Assembly (NCBI GenBank): GCA_031263725.1
Contig: JAISFF010000036.1
Location: 1-64,000 of the forward strand
DNA: 64,000 nt
Direction: 5' to 3'
Source of the DNA: Lysobacteraceae bacterium
GTDB lineage: Bacteria > Pseudomonadota > Gammaproteobacteria > Xanthomonadales > Xanthomonadaceae
Below, piece after piece: positions 37,585-47,053 of the stretch. The translations under genes and the position numbers were made by a program. The notes under the pieces were generated by a model that saw only the letters and a program-made list of their open reading frames with translations, was not told the DNA's origin and ran no database searches. Position 1 is the stretch's first letter; the number at the start of each line of letters is the position of its first letter.

Positions 37585-38478
37585 TTGTACGATGACCGTC
37601 AACGATCACTTTTTCACCGGATTCTGCAGACTGTGATCCCGATATGGCTGGCACTGTTTTTTCTGTTTTCCAGCGTTGCTGTCTGGGTGCTGTTTTTTGA
37701 AGATGTCCGCGCGCTTGTGTTTAGAGGCGTAAGGAAGGTTTACCGAGCCATCGCGGATGCGTTGGGTATGGGGAGGACGCGTTTGTCCGCCGGGCTCGGC
37801 AATGCTGCCGCCAAGGCGCGCGGCGAAGGCGGCAGGGTACTGGGCGGGTTGTGGGCGCATCGCGGCATTGTGGCGGCCACGGCGGCGTTACTGCTGCTGC
37901 CGGTGTCGCTGGTGCTGGTATTGCGCCAGAACGTGACGTTGGAAGGGTTCGAGACGACGCAGCGCCAGCATGACAGTGTACTGGTACAGGAATTGCTGCG
38001 CGGAGAACGCCTGATCCCGCCGTCCGCGCCGCCGCCGGAAGTGTTCATGACCCGGGAGGTCGAGATCGTGCGTCCGATGACGGCCACAGCCGACCGCAAA
38101 TGGGAAAATCTGGACGCGGAATTCACCCAGGCACTGCTGGCGGTCTACGTCGTCATGAAGGAGCGACATGGTTATGAAATGGTGCTGGTCGAAGGCTATC
38201 GCAGCCCGGCCCGGCAGAATCAGTTGGCCGCTCGCGGCCGGCATGTGACCCGTGCCACGGCCGGCCGGAGCTGGCACCAGTACGGGCTGGCCGCGGACAG
38301 CGCCTTCATGCGCGATGGCCGGTTGGTGATCTCGGAACGCGATCCCTGGGCGATGCGCGGCTATCAGTTGTACGGTGAAGTGGCCAAGGAAGCCGGCCTG
38401 GTCTGGGGCGGGGACTGGCGGAGCATCAAGGATCTGATGCATGTGGAATTGCGTCGTCCGGGTGTGATGCCGCATTGA
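37585..38478 (+). CDS. Membrane-anchored M15-family peptidoglycan peptidase (T6SS-associated)
   Basis: About 297 aa. Two transmembrane helices (VIPIWLALFFLFSSVAVWVLFF; GIVAATAALLLLPVSLVLVL) precede a VanY/M15-type metallopeptidase domain. The zinc motif SWHQYGLAADSAF supplies His and Asp, and a late MHVEL supplies the third ligand. Start codon uncertain: TTG 37585 or GTG 37633 are the in-frame options, neither with a good ribosome site. The placement just upstream of tssM suggests a cell-wall-opening enzyme for the T6SS membrane complex, the role reported for TagX in Acinetobacter (functional parallel only). Confidence 0.78.
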   Translation: MYDDRQRSLFHRILQTVIPIWLALFFLFSSVAVWVLFFEDVRALVFRGVRKVYRAIADALGMGRTRLSAGLGNAAAKARGEGGRVLGGLWAHRGIVAATAALLLLPVSLVLVLRQNVTLEGFETTQRQHDSVLVQELLRGERLIPPSAPPPEVFMTREVEIVRPMTATADRKWENLDAEFTQALLAVYVVMKERHGYEMVLVEGYRSPARQNQLAARGRHVTRATAGRSWHQYGLAADSAFMRDGRLVISERDPWAMRGYQLYGEVAKEAGLVWGGDWRSIKDLMHVELRRPGVMPH

Positions 38479-38645
38479 GGCCTGTTATCGTAACGGGTCT
38501 CAACGGGGAGGCGGGCAAAGGGTTCTCGCATGTCTGGACCGCGATCATTGTGTTGGGTGACAAACTTGGCCATGATGGAGCGGTCATGTCCGCTTCCAGT
38601 GAGTCTGATATCGCTGGCGTATTCCTGGTTATGGGTATCTGATTA

Positions 38646-41600
38646 ATGAGCAGACTCAGATATTTTCTGACCGATTACAGAACCCTGGTGGCGCTCGGCG
38701 TGATCGTGGTGGGGCTGGTGCTGTTCTTTGGGGTCGATGGCGCCGCGCAGACCGGTCTGTGGCTGCTCGTCGGCGGGGCAGCGTTTCTGCTGCTGTGGGC
38801 CCTGATCTGGGGCATCAAGCGGCTGCGGGCGCGGCGTGCGGGTGCGCGCCTGGACGATATGGTGCGCAATCAGGCCGATCAGATAACAATCACTGCGAAA
38901 CCGGCGGTGCGGGCCGATACCGAAGCTCTCAGGGAGAAGATGCTCGAGGCGGTCAGATCCATCAAGAGTTCGCGGCTGGGGCATACGCATGGCAAGGCGG
39001 CGCTCTACGAGTTGCCCTGGTATGTCATCATCGGTAACCCGGCCGCGGGCAAGAGTACGGCGATCCTGAACTCGGGGTTGCAGTTTCCGTTCGAGGACAG
39101 CCGCAGCAACGTGATCCAGGGCATTGGCGGCACCCGCAACTGCGACTGGTATTTCACCACCGAAGGGATTGTGCTGGATACGGCAGGCCGCTACTCGGTC
39201 AGCCTCGAGGACCGGCCCGACTGGTTGGCTTTCCTCGATTTGCTGAAGAAGAACCGGCCGCGTGCGCCGATCAATGGCGTGATCCTCGCTGTCAGTATCG
39301 CCGAGCTGACCGTCAGCAAGCCCGAATTCGCCGTCGAGCTGGCGAAAAACCTGCGCCAGCGCATGCAGGAGCTGACGGAACGGCTTGAAGTGTTCGTGCC
39401 GATCTATGTCGTGTTCACCAAGGCCGACCTGATTGCCGGATTCTCCGACTTCTTCGCCAACCTCGATCCGGCCGAGCGCGAGAACGCCTGGGGGGCGACG
39501 CTGCCCTTCGACATCAAGGGCGAGACTGATGCGCTGGCCGCGTTCGACAGCCACTTCGATGTGCTTGTGGAAGGATTGAAGGAGATGGCGTTGTCGCAGC
39601 TGGCGCTGCGGCGCGGACGCGACCAGGGTCCCGGCCTGCTGGCCCTGCCGCTGGAGTTCAGTGCGATCAAGCCGGCCTTGCGGACTTTCGTTGCGACCTT
39701 GTTCGAGGAGAACCCGTACCAGTTCAAACCGGTGTTCCGCGGGTTCTATTTCACCAGCGCGATCCAGGAAGGCCAGTCGGTTCAGCGTGCGTCCGGGCGC
39801 ATTTCCAGGCAGTTCGCGCTGACGCCTGATGCGCCTGAGGCGGGCCGCCCGCTGGCCAGCGAGACTGGCTACTTCCTGACCGGCCTTTTCCGCAGGGTGA
39901 TTTTTGCCGACAAGTTACTGGTGCGGCAGTATTCCAATCCGAAGGTCGCCCGCATGCGCTACGTGGCCTTCCTCGGTGCGGTGGCATTGCTGGCGGTGGT
40001 CCTGGCGGGGTGGGGCTGGTCCTACACCAGCAACCGCCAGTTCGTCTCCAATGTCACCGCCGACCTCGACATGGCCGTGCAGGTCCAGGAAGGGGCCTTC
40101 GACCTGAAATCCAGAATCGACGCGCTGCTGATCCTCCAGCAGCGGTTGGAGCAGCTCGAGCATTACCGCAGGGAACGCCCGATCTCGATGGGATTCGGGC
40201 TGTACCAAGGCGACAGGATCGAACGGAAATTGCGCCAGGAATACTTCAACGGCATGCGCCAGATCATGGTACGGCCGGCAGCCGAGAATCTCGAGTCGTT
40301 CCTGACGCAGGTCGTCGGCAGCCGCGAGGCGATCACCGCAGCTTCCGCCGCTGGCAGCCCGCTGGAGACCGCGCAGCCGGCCACGGTATCCGCCGGCGAG
40401 CGGCTTTACCAGGAAGCCTCGGCGACCAACCTGGATGATGCCTACGACGCCCTGAAGGCATATCTGATGCTCGGCGACCGGAACCGCGTCGAGGCGGCTC
40501 ATCTGAACTCCGAACTCACGCGCTTCTGGCGGACCTGGCTCGAAGCCAATCGTGGGCAGATGACCCGGGAAGACATGGTGCGCGATGCGGAGCGCCTGTT
40601 ATCGTTCTACGTGGCCCATTCCAGCGCGCCGGAATGGCCGCAGATCGAGACCAAATTCGCGCTGGTGGACGATAGCCGGCAGATTCTGCGCGATGAAATG
40701 AAGGGGCGTCCCGCACTTGAGCGCGTTTACAACGACATCAGAACGCGCGCGGCGACCCGGTTCCCGACCATTACTGTGAACTTCCTGGTCGGGGAGCAGC
40801 GCAACAATGGCGCGATCACCGGCAACTATGCGATTTCCGGGGCGTTTTCGCGTGATGCGTGGGAAGGCTACGTCAGAGCGGCGATCAACGAAGCCTCGAA
40901 TACCCAGCTCAATACGGCTGACTGGGTGCTGGATACCAGCGTGGCTACCGACCTGACCATTGCCGGCAGTCCGGAACACATCGCCCAGGAACTGACCACG
41001 CTGTACAAGAACGAGTATGCGCGGGAATGGCGGCATTTCATCGAAGGCGTGGCGGTGGCGGAGTTCGGCAACTTCGACTTCGCCGTCCAGCGAATGAACA
41101 GCATCGGCGATGTGCGCGACTCGCCGCTGCGCGCGCTGCTGGAAGCGGTCAACCGCAATACGATCTGGGACAACCCCCAAGCCGAGAGCGAAGTGGTCGG
41201 GGTGGCGCGGCGCGGCTTCATCGCGTGGTTCGAGCGCGTCATCATGCGGCGCAATCCGACATCGATCCAGGTACAGATCGACCCTGAAACCGGTGCACGG
41301 GTACCCGCGCCGCCTGGCCCGATTGGACGCGAGTTCAGCGGCTTCGCGCGGTTGACGCTTGAGCGTGACGGCAATGCTTCACTGCTTGACTCGTACTTTG
41401 AAGCCTTGAGCCGTATCCGCACCCGGCTCAACACGATCAATACCCAAGGCGCGCCTGGTCCGGGAGCGAGCGCGTTGATGCAGGAAACGCTGTCGGCATC
41501 GCCGGAATCCGAGCTGTCGGTGGCGTTGAAACTGGTCGACGAGCAGATGCTTGACGGCATCGAGAACTCGCAGCGGCAACTGCTGCGGGCGTTACTGCTG

Positions 41601-42452
41601 CGGCCGCTGACGCAGACCTACGTGGCGTTGGTCAGGCCGGTCGAGTCGGAAATCAACCAGGTCTGGTCGGCCCAGGTCTACCAGCCGTTTCAGGCGGGGA
41701 TCGCGCAGCGTTACCCGTTCTCGCCGAGCGCCTCGGTGGAAGCGATGCAGGCCGATATCGAGCAGGTGTTCGGACCCAACGGCAGTATTGCCCAGTTCAG
41801 CACCAATACCCTCGGCAGTCTGGTGACGCGCCGTGGCAATGTGCTGGAACCGGCCCGGTGGGCGGGCATCGGCATCACCTTGTCGCCGGAGTTCACCAAC
41901 AGCTACGCCCGGTGGGTGGCCCCCATCGGGCAGGCTGGTTCGTCCGGCGGCGGCCCGTCGGCAGGAAGCGGTCCGGGTCGCATGTTCCGGATCCAGCCTC
42001 AGCCCGTGCCAGGATTGAATGAGTACACCATCGAGATCGATGGCCAAGTGATGCGGTACCGGAATACGCCGCCGCAGTGGCACAACTTCCGCTGGCCAGG
42101 GCCGGGCGTGCGGGGTGCGCGCATCAATGCGGTGACCGCGAATGGCGTGGCGGTGGAATTGCTCAATGCGCCGGGTGACCAGGGGCTGGGGCGGATGTTC
42201 GACGCTGCGACAACGACGGAGCTTGCCGGAAACCGCTTCCAGTTGTCTTGGCGGCAGCAGGATGGGGTCGCGGTCACCGTCCAGCTTGAAATCATCAGTG
42301 CGCCTGTTGAATCAGTGGCCTCGGCGGCGTCGGTTGGCGGTTTGTCGCCGAGCACGATGCGCGGCCTCGCCTTGCCCGCCCGGGTGGTTGGTGGGATGGC
42401 GGTTCCAGCAGTGCCGGCTGTGGCATCCGGTGAATCCGGCCGCACGGAGTGA
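38646..42452 (+). CDS. tssM: T6SS inner-membrane protein TssM (IcmF)
   Basis: 1268 aa, full length. Two N-terminal transmembrane helices (ALGVIVVGLVLFFGV; GLWLLVGGAAFLLLWALIWG). The cytoplasmic GTPase-like domain has Walker A GNPAAGKST at about residues 129-137. A third helix (VAFLGAVALLAVVLAGWGWS) near residue 445 precedes the large periplasmic domain that contacts TssJ. IcmF and DUF1215-type regions are intact. It is followed by tagF after 4 bp. Confidence 0.97.
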   Translation: MSRLRYFLTDYRTLVALGVIVVGLVLFFGVDGAAQTGLWLLVGGAAFLLLWALIWGIKRLRARRAGARLDDMVRNQADQITITAKPAVRADTEALREKMLEAVRSIKSSRLGHTHGKAALYELPWYVIIGNPAAGKSTAILNSGLQFPFEDSRSNVIQGIGGTRNCDWYFTTEGIVLDTAGRYSVSLEDRPDWLAFLDLLKKNRPRAPINGVILAVSIAELTVSKPEFAVELAKNLRQRMQELTERLEVFVPIYVVFTKADLIAGFSDFFANLDPAERENAWGATLPFDIKGETDALAAFDSHFDVLVEGLKEMALSQLALRRGRDQGPGLLALPLEFSAIKPALRTFVATLFEENPYQFKPVFRGFYFTSAIQEGQSVQRASGRISRQFALTPDAPEAGRPLASETGYFLTGLFRRVIFADKLLVRQYSNPKVARMRYVAFLGAVALLAVVLAGWGWSYTSNRQFVSNVTADLDMAVQVQEGAFDLKSRIDALLILQQRLEQLEHYRRERPISMGFGLYQGDRIERKLRQEYFNGMRQIMVRPAAENLESFLTQVVGSREAITAASAAGSPLETAQPATVSAGERLYQEASATNLDDAYDALKAYLMLGDRNRVEAAHLNSELTRFWRTWLEANRGQMTREDMVRDAERLLSFYVAHSSAPEWPQIETKFALVDDSRQILRDEMKGRPALERVYNDIRTRAATRFPTITVNFLVGEQRNNGAITGNYAISGAFSRDAWEGYVRAAINEASNTQLNTADWVLDTSVATDLTIAGSPEHIAQELTTLYKNEYAREWRHFIEGVAVAEFGNFDFAVQRMNSIGDVRDSPLRALLEAVNRNTIWDNPQAESEVVGVARRGFIAWFERVIMRRNPTSIQVQIDPETGARVPAPPGPIGREFSGFARLTLERDGNASLLDSYFEALSRIRTRLNTINTQGAPGPGASALMQETLSASPESELSVALKLVDEQMLDGIENSQRQLLRALLLRPLTQTYVALVRPVESEINQVWSAQVYQPFQAGIAQRYPFSPSASVEAMQADIEQVFGPNGSIAQFSTNTLGSLVTRRGNVLEPARWAGIGITLSPEFTNSYARWVAPIGQAGSSGGGPSAGSGPGRMFRIQPQPVPGLNEYTIEIDGQVMRYRNTPPQWHNFRWPGPGVRGARINAVTANGVAVELLNAPGDQGLGRMFDAATTTELAGNRFQLSWRQQDGVAVTVQLEIISAPVESVASAASVGGLSPSTMRGLALPARVVGGMAVPAVPAVASGESGRTE

Positions 42453-42456
42453 GGCC

Positions 42457-43437
42457 ATGATGGAAGTGACCCTGCCTGTCAGTTTTTTCGGCAAACTCCC
42501 GAGCCGGGGGGATTTCGTCAAGACCTCCGACAGTCACCCGTTGATGATTCTGCTGGATCGCTGGGCAGGCAATGGCCTGGAACTGTTGAGCAGCAACAGT
42601 GACTGGAAACGCTTGTACGACGAATCCAGGCCGTTCAGTTTCGCTTTCCTCGGGTCGCGCAGCAGGCTCGCGATCGCAGGCTATTTCCTGCCCAGCGCGG
42701 ATTCGTCGCAACGGCGGTTTCCATTCCTGTCGGCCACCCGCCTGGAAATCTCCGCGCCGCTGGATTTCATCGCGCGCAGCCCGCTGGCGTTCTCGCGGCT
42801 GTGGACCACGCTGGCACGGCTGAGCCAGCAGGTGGTTCAGGCGCAGGAGCCTGCCGAGCAACTGCGTGGCATGTCCGAGGCCGAGCTCCAGATCGACGCC
42901 GCGCCCACCGCTTACGATGCCTGGTTCTTTGATTTTCTGGATACCCAGTCCATCGGTTCCGTCCAGGACATGCTGCAGTCGGCCGGACATTCGCAGCTGA
43001 TGATGAAATGGGCGCTGCCCGCATTGGGCCTGCTGCTGCAGCCCGCATTGACCGGCACCGCGGGGCAGATCGAAAAGGCGTTGTCGCTTCCGCTGTCGGC
43101 CGATCCACTGTACCGGGCCATGGTCGCTACGTTCTGGCTGGATCTGATCTCCGGATTCCTCGAACACTCGGACTATGAGCTGGCCCTGTTGATCCAGGAT
43201 TCGGCTGCGCCAAGACTGGTCATCGGCTTCAATGGCGCTGATGGCGCGATCCTGCGCGGATTGCTGGACGAGAGCGTAGGCCGCGAGCAACTGATCCGGG
43301 TGGATGACGCCGAGTGGGTCAAGGACCAGTTGGAGAATGATTACGCACTCAACAAACTGGTCGGCTATCTCGATCGGGATGAATTTTCGCTGCGGTCCGC
43401 GCGGCAATTCTTCCGCGAGACATTTCTGGGGGCATGA
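42457..43437 (+). CDS. tagF: T6SS-associated protein TagF
   Basis: 326 aa (DUF2094/TagF). Diagnostic opening VSFFGKLPSRGDFVKTSDS and FAFLGSRSRLAIAGYFLPSADSSQRRFPF. TagF acts as a post-translational brake on T6SS in Pseudomonas, where it counteracts the PpkA-Fha pathway. No ppkA, pppA or fha gene is present here, so its partner is unknown. The stop overlaps the ATG of the OmpA-like gene. Confidence 0.92.
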   Translation: MMEVTLPVSFFGKLPSRGDFVKTSDSHPLMILLDRWAGNGLELLSSNSDWKRLYDESRPFSFAFLGSRSRLAIAGYFLPSADSSQRRFPFLSATRLEISAPLDFIARSPLAFSRLWTTLARLSQQVVQAQEPAEQLRGMSEAELQIDAAPTAYDAWFFDFLDTQSIGSVQDMLQSAGHSQLMMKWALPALGLLLQPALTGTAGQIEKALSLPLSADPLYRAMVATFWLDLISGFLEHSDYELALLIQDSAAPRLVIGFNGADGAILRGLLDESVGREQLIRVDDAEWVKDQLENDYALNKLVGYLDRDEFSLRSARQFFRETFLGA

Positions 43438-44219
43438 ACATGCGCATACGCGAATTGGGCTTGATGGCGGCGGGACTGGTTCTCGCGGCAACGCTTGCGC
43501 CGTTGCGGGCACAGGCGCCGGCGCCGGTGGTGATCGAAGGGGTCGTTCCGGACGAAGCCACCCGGGCGACATTGCTGACCAGTCTGCGGGAGCTTTACGG
43601 CGCGGACCGGGTGGTTGACCGTCTACGGATCGATAACGTTGTCGCACTGCCCAACTGGGCCGGGAACATCGCCAAGCTGGCCAGCCAGGAGCTGCGCCAG
43701 GTATCTCCCGGCCAGTTGGATGTCAACGGTAACAACGTGCGGATCAGCGGCCAGGTGGCCAACGAGACACAGCGCCAGAACGTCTTGAACCATGTGTTGA
43801 CTTCGCTCAACAGCACATACACCGTCAACGGCAGCGGCCTGCGGGTGGGCGGATCGCCGCAATTGCTGATTGATGAGATTCTGGTCAACCGTATCGTCGA
43901 GTTCGAGAGCGGCAGCGCCACCCTGACGCCGGTTGGCTTGGCGGTACTGGGTGAACTGCTCGAACCCATGCGGCAACTGGGCGATTCACGGGTCGAAATC
44001 ATCGGCCACACCGACAATGTCGGGCGTCTTGGTGCCAATGTGGCGTTGAGCCGGGCGCGAGCCGAGACGGTGCGTGCGTATTTCCGCCAGAACGGCATCC
44101 CGGATGGGGCAATGAGCGTGTCCGGAGCGGGGCCGGATCAACCCGTTGCCGACAACGGTTCCATCGAAGGGCGCGCCCGCAATCGGAGGATCGAGTTCAG
44201 AGTGCGCGACCCGCGCTGA
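43434..44219 (+). CDS. OmpA-family peptidoglycan-binding protein of the T6SS cluster
   Basis: 261-aa exported protein. The signal peptide ends around PLRAQA (about residue 24). A BON-like region follows (VVIEGVVPDEATRATLLTSLR and ISGQVANETQRQNVL). From about 155, an OmpA/MotB domain has HTDNVGRLGANVALSRARAETV and ARNRRIEF, giving the Asp/Arg pair that binds diaminopimelate. It probably anchors the TssJLM complex to the cell wall in place of a peptidoglycan-binding extension on TssL (inference). Convergent with tssA, 4 bp apart. Confidence 0.88.
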   Translation: MNMRIRELGLMAAGLVLAATLAPLRAQAPAPVVIEGVVPDEATRATLLTSLRELYGADRVVDRLRIDNVVALPNWAGNIAKLASQELRQVSPGQLDVNGNNVRISGQVANETQRQNVLNHVLTSLNSTYTVNGSGLRVGGSPQLLIDEILVNRIVEFESGSATLTPVGLAVLGELLEPMRQLGDSRVEIIGHTDNVGRLGANVALSRARAETVRAYFRQNGIPDGAMSVSGAGPDQPVADNGSIEGRARNRRIEFRVRDPR

Positions 44220-44223
44220 TGGA

Positions 44224-45294
44224 TTAATGGTTCGAACCCTGGCTGGAATCGTCCACATCCAGCAGTTCCTGGAGCTGGGTCAGGATATTGTCGTCCTTGA
44301 TGACCCTTCTCAGCCATTCGTGCAGCGGCATTTCGCCCCAGCGGGCGGCTTTGTCGGCCAGATACGCGACCGGACTGTGCGGCTCGGTCCGGCGGAAGAA
44401 CTCGGCGACGCGACGCAGCTGCAACAGTGCTTCCCGACGGGAATTGAGCGGGCCGTTGCCGGAGCCGGACTCCTGGGGATCGCCTGAAACCGGGCCTGTG
44501 ATGTCTGTATCGCCATCGTCGCCGATAGCCTCGCCGTCATCCTGAAGGAACATTCCCGCATCCCGTGCCGAACGTTGAACCAGATTGGCCAGAAACGGCA
44601 ACTGCTCGCGTGCAGCGCTGAAACTGGGGCCGTCGACGCCAAGGCGAAGGTCGACGGCTGTCTCCAGCGACTGCAGAGCCTGCTGGCAATCGAGCAGGGC
44701 GTCGATCAGTTCCCGATAGAAATCATGCGATGTCGTGCGGCGCGCGTTTTCAAGTACCTCCAGCGACGGCAGGCCATCGTTGGCGGCCGCCTGCTCGTCT
44801 GGGTTCTTCTGCCTGCGTCTGGCGGTCTCGAAATGCAGGTATCCGAATCCGCCATGCTGGCCTTGGGTCAGCGGGATTTCCTTCATCCAGTCGATCGAAT
44901 GGGTTAGCAGCCAACTGAAGTTGCCGATCCGCTGCTCGTAGTCGCCGTCCTCGGCGGTGGGGTAGAGCGTGTCCCAGTACTGATCGCACAGGCCGGCGAC
45001 CAACCGGTATCCGAGAGCCAGCCCCCGGAACCCGTATGTACGCGCCGCCGCTTCCGCGAACCACACGCCCAATTGCAGATCCTTGCTGCGCTCCTTCAGC
45101 AGTTGCGAAGATTGTTGCAATACCGCTGGCCAGTCTGCGGATTTCAGATCGGTGACCCATTCGCCCTGCTCAAGGGTCGGGTCATCACTGCGTCGGGCGT
45201 CTTGGATACGGTCGTATTCAAGCGAGAATGAAAGATCGTCACCGCACGGCCGCTCGGGTGAGATCAGAACAAGCAGGTCGTCCAGTTCCACCAT
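44224..45294 (-). CDS. tssA: T6SS baseplate/tail cap protein TssA (ImpA N-terminal)
   Basis: 356 aa from ATG 45294 (MVELDDLLVLISPERPCGDDLSFSLEYDRIQDA); an open frame to 45411 adds non-family residues. The ImpA_N domain shows ADWPAVLQQSSQLLKERSKDLQLGVWFAEAAARTYGFRGLALG and GLCDQYWDTLYP. The C-terminal third (REALLQLRRVAEFFRRTEPHSPVAYLADKAARW) matches the short TssA type. TssA primes baseplate and tail assembly. It is transcribed convergently toward the OmpA-like gene. Confidence 0.94.
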   Translation of the reverse strand: MVELDDLLVLISPERPCGDDLSFSLEYDRIQDARRSDDPTLEQGEWVTDLKSADWPAVLQQSSQLLKERSKDLQLGVWFAEAAARTYGFRGLALGYRLVAGLCDQYWDTLYPTAEDGDYEQRIGNFSWLLTHSIDWMKEIPLTQGQHGGFGYLHFETARRRQKNPDEQAAANDGLPSLEVLENARRTTSHDFYRELIDALLDCQQALQSLETAVDLRLGVDGPSFSAAREQLPFLANLVQRSARDAGMFLQDDGEAIGDDGDTDITGPVSGDPQESGSGNGPLNSRREALLQLRRVAEFFRRTEPHSPVAYLADKAARWGEMPLHEWLRRVIKDDNILTQLQELLDVDDSSQGSNH

Positions 45295-45650
45295 GGCTGA
45301 CAGTATCCTCGAACGGGATATGCTGATTCTAGCTTGCATCGGCCCCGATTGCAGCGTGTGGCGGCGGGGCCCGCATCGAGATAGCCGATCGGCCGATTTG
45401 TCCAGGATCACCCTGCGTCCCGTTAGCGTTGGGGGCCATCATCAGTCCCTCGGCTGAGCGGAGGACTGCGGACCGGCTTTGCTTTCCGCATGGTCAAGGA
45501 ACCCTGGCACTCGCACATGTGCAAACGATAGCGCTTTTGACGGGGTGTCCCATGTGTTGGCGGATCTTGACACGCGGCTCCTCTGCCATTGCTTGCCCCA
45601 GCCGATGAGTCCATAATTGATATGCAGCCTTGCGATGGCTGTATGGTTTT
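45295..45650. other. 356-bp non-coding stretch upstream of tssA
   Basis: Holds the tssA promoter on the minus strand. No convincing ORF, tRNA or repeat was seen on either strand. Confidence 0.4.
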
Positions 45651-45662
45651 TCTGTTACAATT

Positions 45663-45778
45663 CAAATGATTAGGCAATGATCGCCAGTCTCCTTTGGGGA
45701 GTCGATCGTATAACAGCTCATGGCTTAATCAAGCATGAGAAAAAGATGAAAAGTCCGCGCTGCGGGCTTTTTATTTTG
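45663..45778 (+). ncRNA. Candidate small RNA ending in an intrinsic terminator
   Basis: Three successive hairpins in about 115 nt: (1) GATCG...CTCC-TTTGG-GGAG...CGATC at 45680-45708; (2) CTCATG-G-CTT-AATC-AAG-CATGAG at 45718-45740; (3) the terminator AAAGTCCGC-GCT-GCGGGCTTT followed by TTATTTT at 45751-45778. No protein gene on the plus strand leads into this terminator. The upstream promoter is not obvious. Alternatives are the tail of a lost gene or an element protecting nuo from upstream transcription. Confidence 0.4.
45751..45778 (+). terminator. Intrinsic terminator upstream of the nuo promoter
   Basis: 9-bp stem (one G-T wobble), 3-nt loop and a T-rich tail TTTATTTT on the plus strand. 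It ends whatever is transcribed rightward through 45663-45750 and insulates the nuo operon. Confidence 0.85.
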
Positions 45779-45824
45779 GGAGCCAGGGAAAACAGCGTGC
45801 GTGACGTTGGAACGACTAAAAAAG

Positions 45825-45854
45825 TTTACTCCTGAGTTCGCAAACCGCTACAAT
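45825..45854 (+). promoter_or_regulatory. Predicted sigma70-type promoter of the nuo operon
   Basis: -35 TTTACT (45825-45830), an 18-bp spacer and -10 TACAAT (45849-45854). It lies between the 45778 terminator and nuoA, and it would produce a leader of about 255 nt (45862-46118). Confidence 0.5.
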
Positions 45855-46118
45855 CCTCTGGCTCTGATGCGGATCGATCGAACAGCGTTGGATCGATATC
45901 GCAGTATGCGATTCAGACGCGAAAGCCCCTTTATTCGCAGGTGAATCGATAGTTTGGCAAGTGGTCGCTGCGAAGGGCGCAGGTCGTTCTTCGAAGTGAG
46001 GTGACATGGCCCTTGCCTCGGTGAGCACAACGTTATCGCGACGTGAAGCTGATCGAGCGAGGCGCACCCACGCCTGATACGGGTTTCGTATCGGCAGAGG
46101 CATAGAGAGAACCATTAC
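45855..46118 (+). other. Long 5' leader of the nuo operon
   Basis: 264 bp without a supported ORF between the predicted promoter and the nuoA GTG. It contains several GATCGAT repeats and a CGATAC/GTATCG pair near 46075-46095. Nothing matches a riboswitch that I recognise. Confidence 0.35.
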
Positions 46119-46475
46119 GTGTTGGCTCAATATCTCCCGACCCTGTTGTTCCTGATTGTCGCCACGGGTCTTGGCATACTGCTGGTTGTCATAGGGCGCA
46201 CCCTGGGGCCGACCCGGCCCTCTCCGGAGAAACTGTCTCCTTACGAGTGCGGCTTTGAAGCATTCGAAAATGCGCGCATGAAGTTCGATGTGCGCTATTA
46301 CCTGATCGCCATCCAGTTCATCGTCTTCGACCTGGAAATCATCTTCATCATGCCGTGGACGCAGGTATTCCGTGAGCTGGGGCCGCGCGGCCTGATCACC
46401 ATGGGACTGTTCGTCGGAATGCTGTTCCTCGGCTTCATCTATGTCTGGAAGAGGGGAGCGCTGGAATGGGAGTGA
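46119..46475 (+). CDS. nuoA: NADH-quinone oxidoreductase subunit A
   Basis: 118-aa membrane subunit of complex I with three helices. Conserved [16 protein letters not shown] and [26 protein letters not shown] (the first as [13 protein letters not shown] in this protein). The start is GTG 46119, with TTG 46122 as an alternative. The 3' end overlaps nuoB by 10 bp. First gene of the operon. Confidence 0.97.
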   Translation: MLAQYLPTLLFLIVATGLGILLVVIGRTLGPTRPSPEKLSPYECGFEAFENARMKFDVRYYLIAIQFIVFDLEIIFIMPWTQVFRELGPRGLITMGLFVGMLFLGFIYVWKRGALEWE

Positions 46476-47053
46476 GCCAGACTTTCGGCACGTTCGGCCG
46501 GTTGATGAACAACCCGTATCCGGAAGGGCGGCTGGACGACATCCTGCGTCCCGACGGTGACAATCCGCTGCTCGAGAAAGGCTTCGTCACCACCAGCGTC
46601 GATGCGTTGATGAACTGGGCGCGGACCGGATCGATGTGGCCGGTCACGTTCGGCCTGGCCTGCTGCGCCGTCGAGATGATGCATTCGAGCACGCCGCGTC
46701 TGGACATGGACCGCTTCGGCGTGTTCTACCGGCCGACGCCGCGCCAGTCGGATGCGATGATCGTCGCCGGTACCCTGACCAACAAGATGGCGGCCGCGTT
46801 GCGCAAGGTCTATGACCAGATGCCGGAGCCGAAGTGGGTGATCTCGATGGGCAGCTGCGCCAATGGTGGCGGCTACTACCATTATTCCTACGCCGTCGTC
46901 CGTGGTTGTGACCGGATCGTGCCGGTCGATGTCTATGTCCCCGGATGTCCGCCGACGGCCGAAGCGCTGGCTTACGGCATTCTGCAATTGCAGAAGAAGA
47001 TCTGGCGGACGCAAACCATCGCCCGTAAACCCAAACGATCGGCGGAGCCATGA
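46466..47053 (+). CDS. nuoB: NADH-quinone oxidoreductase subunit B
   Basis: 195-aa subunit carrying the N2 [4Fe-4S] cluster that reduces quinone. The tandem cysteines are in [23 protein letters not shown], with further ligands in GSCANGGG and [11 protein letters not shown]. Overlaps nuoA by 10 bp and nuoC by 4 bp. Confidence 0.98.
   Translation: MGVSQTFGTFGRLMNNPYPEGRLDDILRPDGDNPLLEKGFVTTSVDALMNWARTGSMWPVTFGLACCAVEMMHSSTPRLDMDRFGVFYRPTPRQSDAMIVAGTLTNKMAAALRKVYDQMPEPKWVISMGSCANGGGYYHYSYAVVRGCDRIVPVDVYVPGCPPTAEALAYGILQLQKKIWRTQTIARKPKRSAEP

Noticed and set aside
45785-45815. tRNA-Leu-like fragment (AACAGCGTGC)
   Set aside because: Only a short match to a variable-arm sequence; no acceptor or T-arm can be built.
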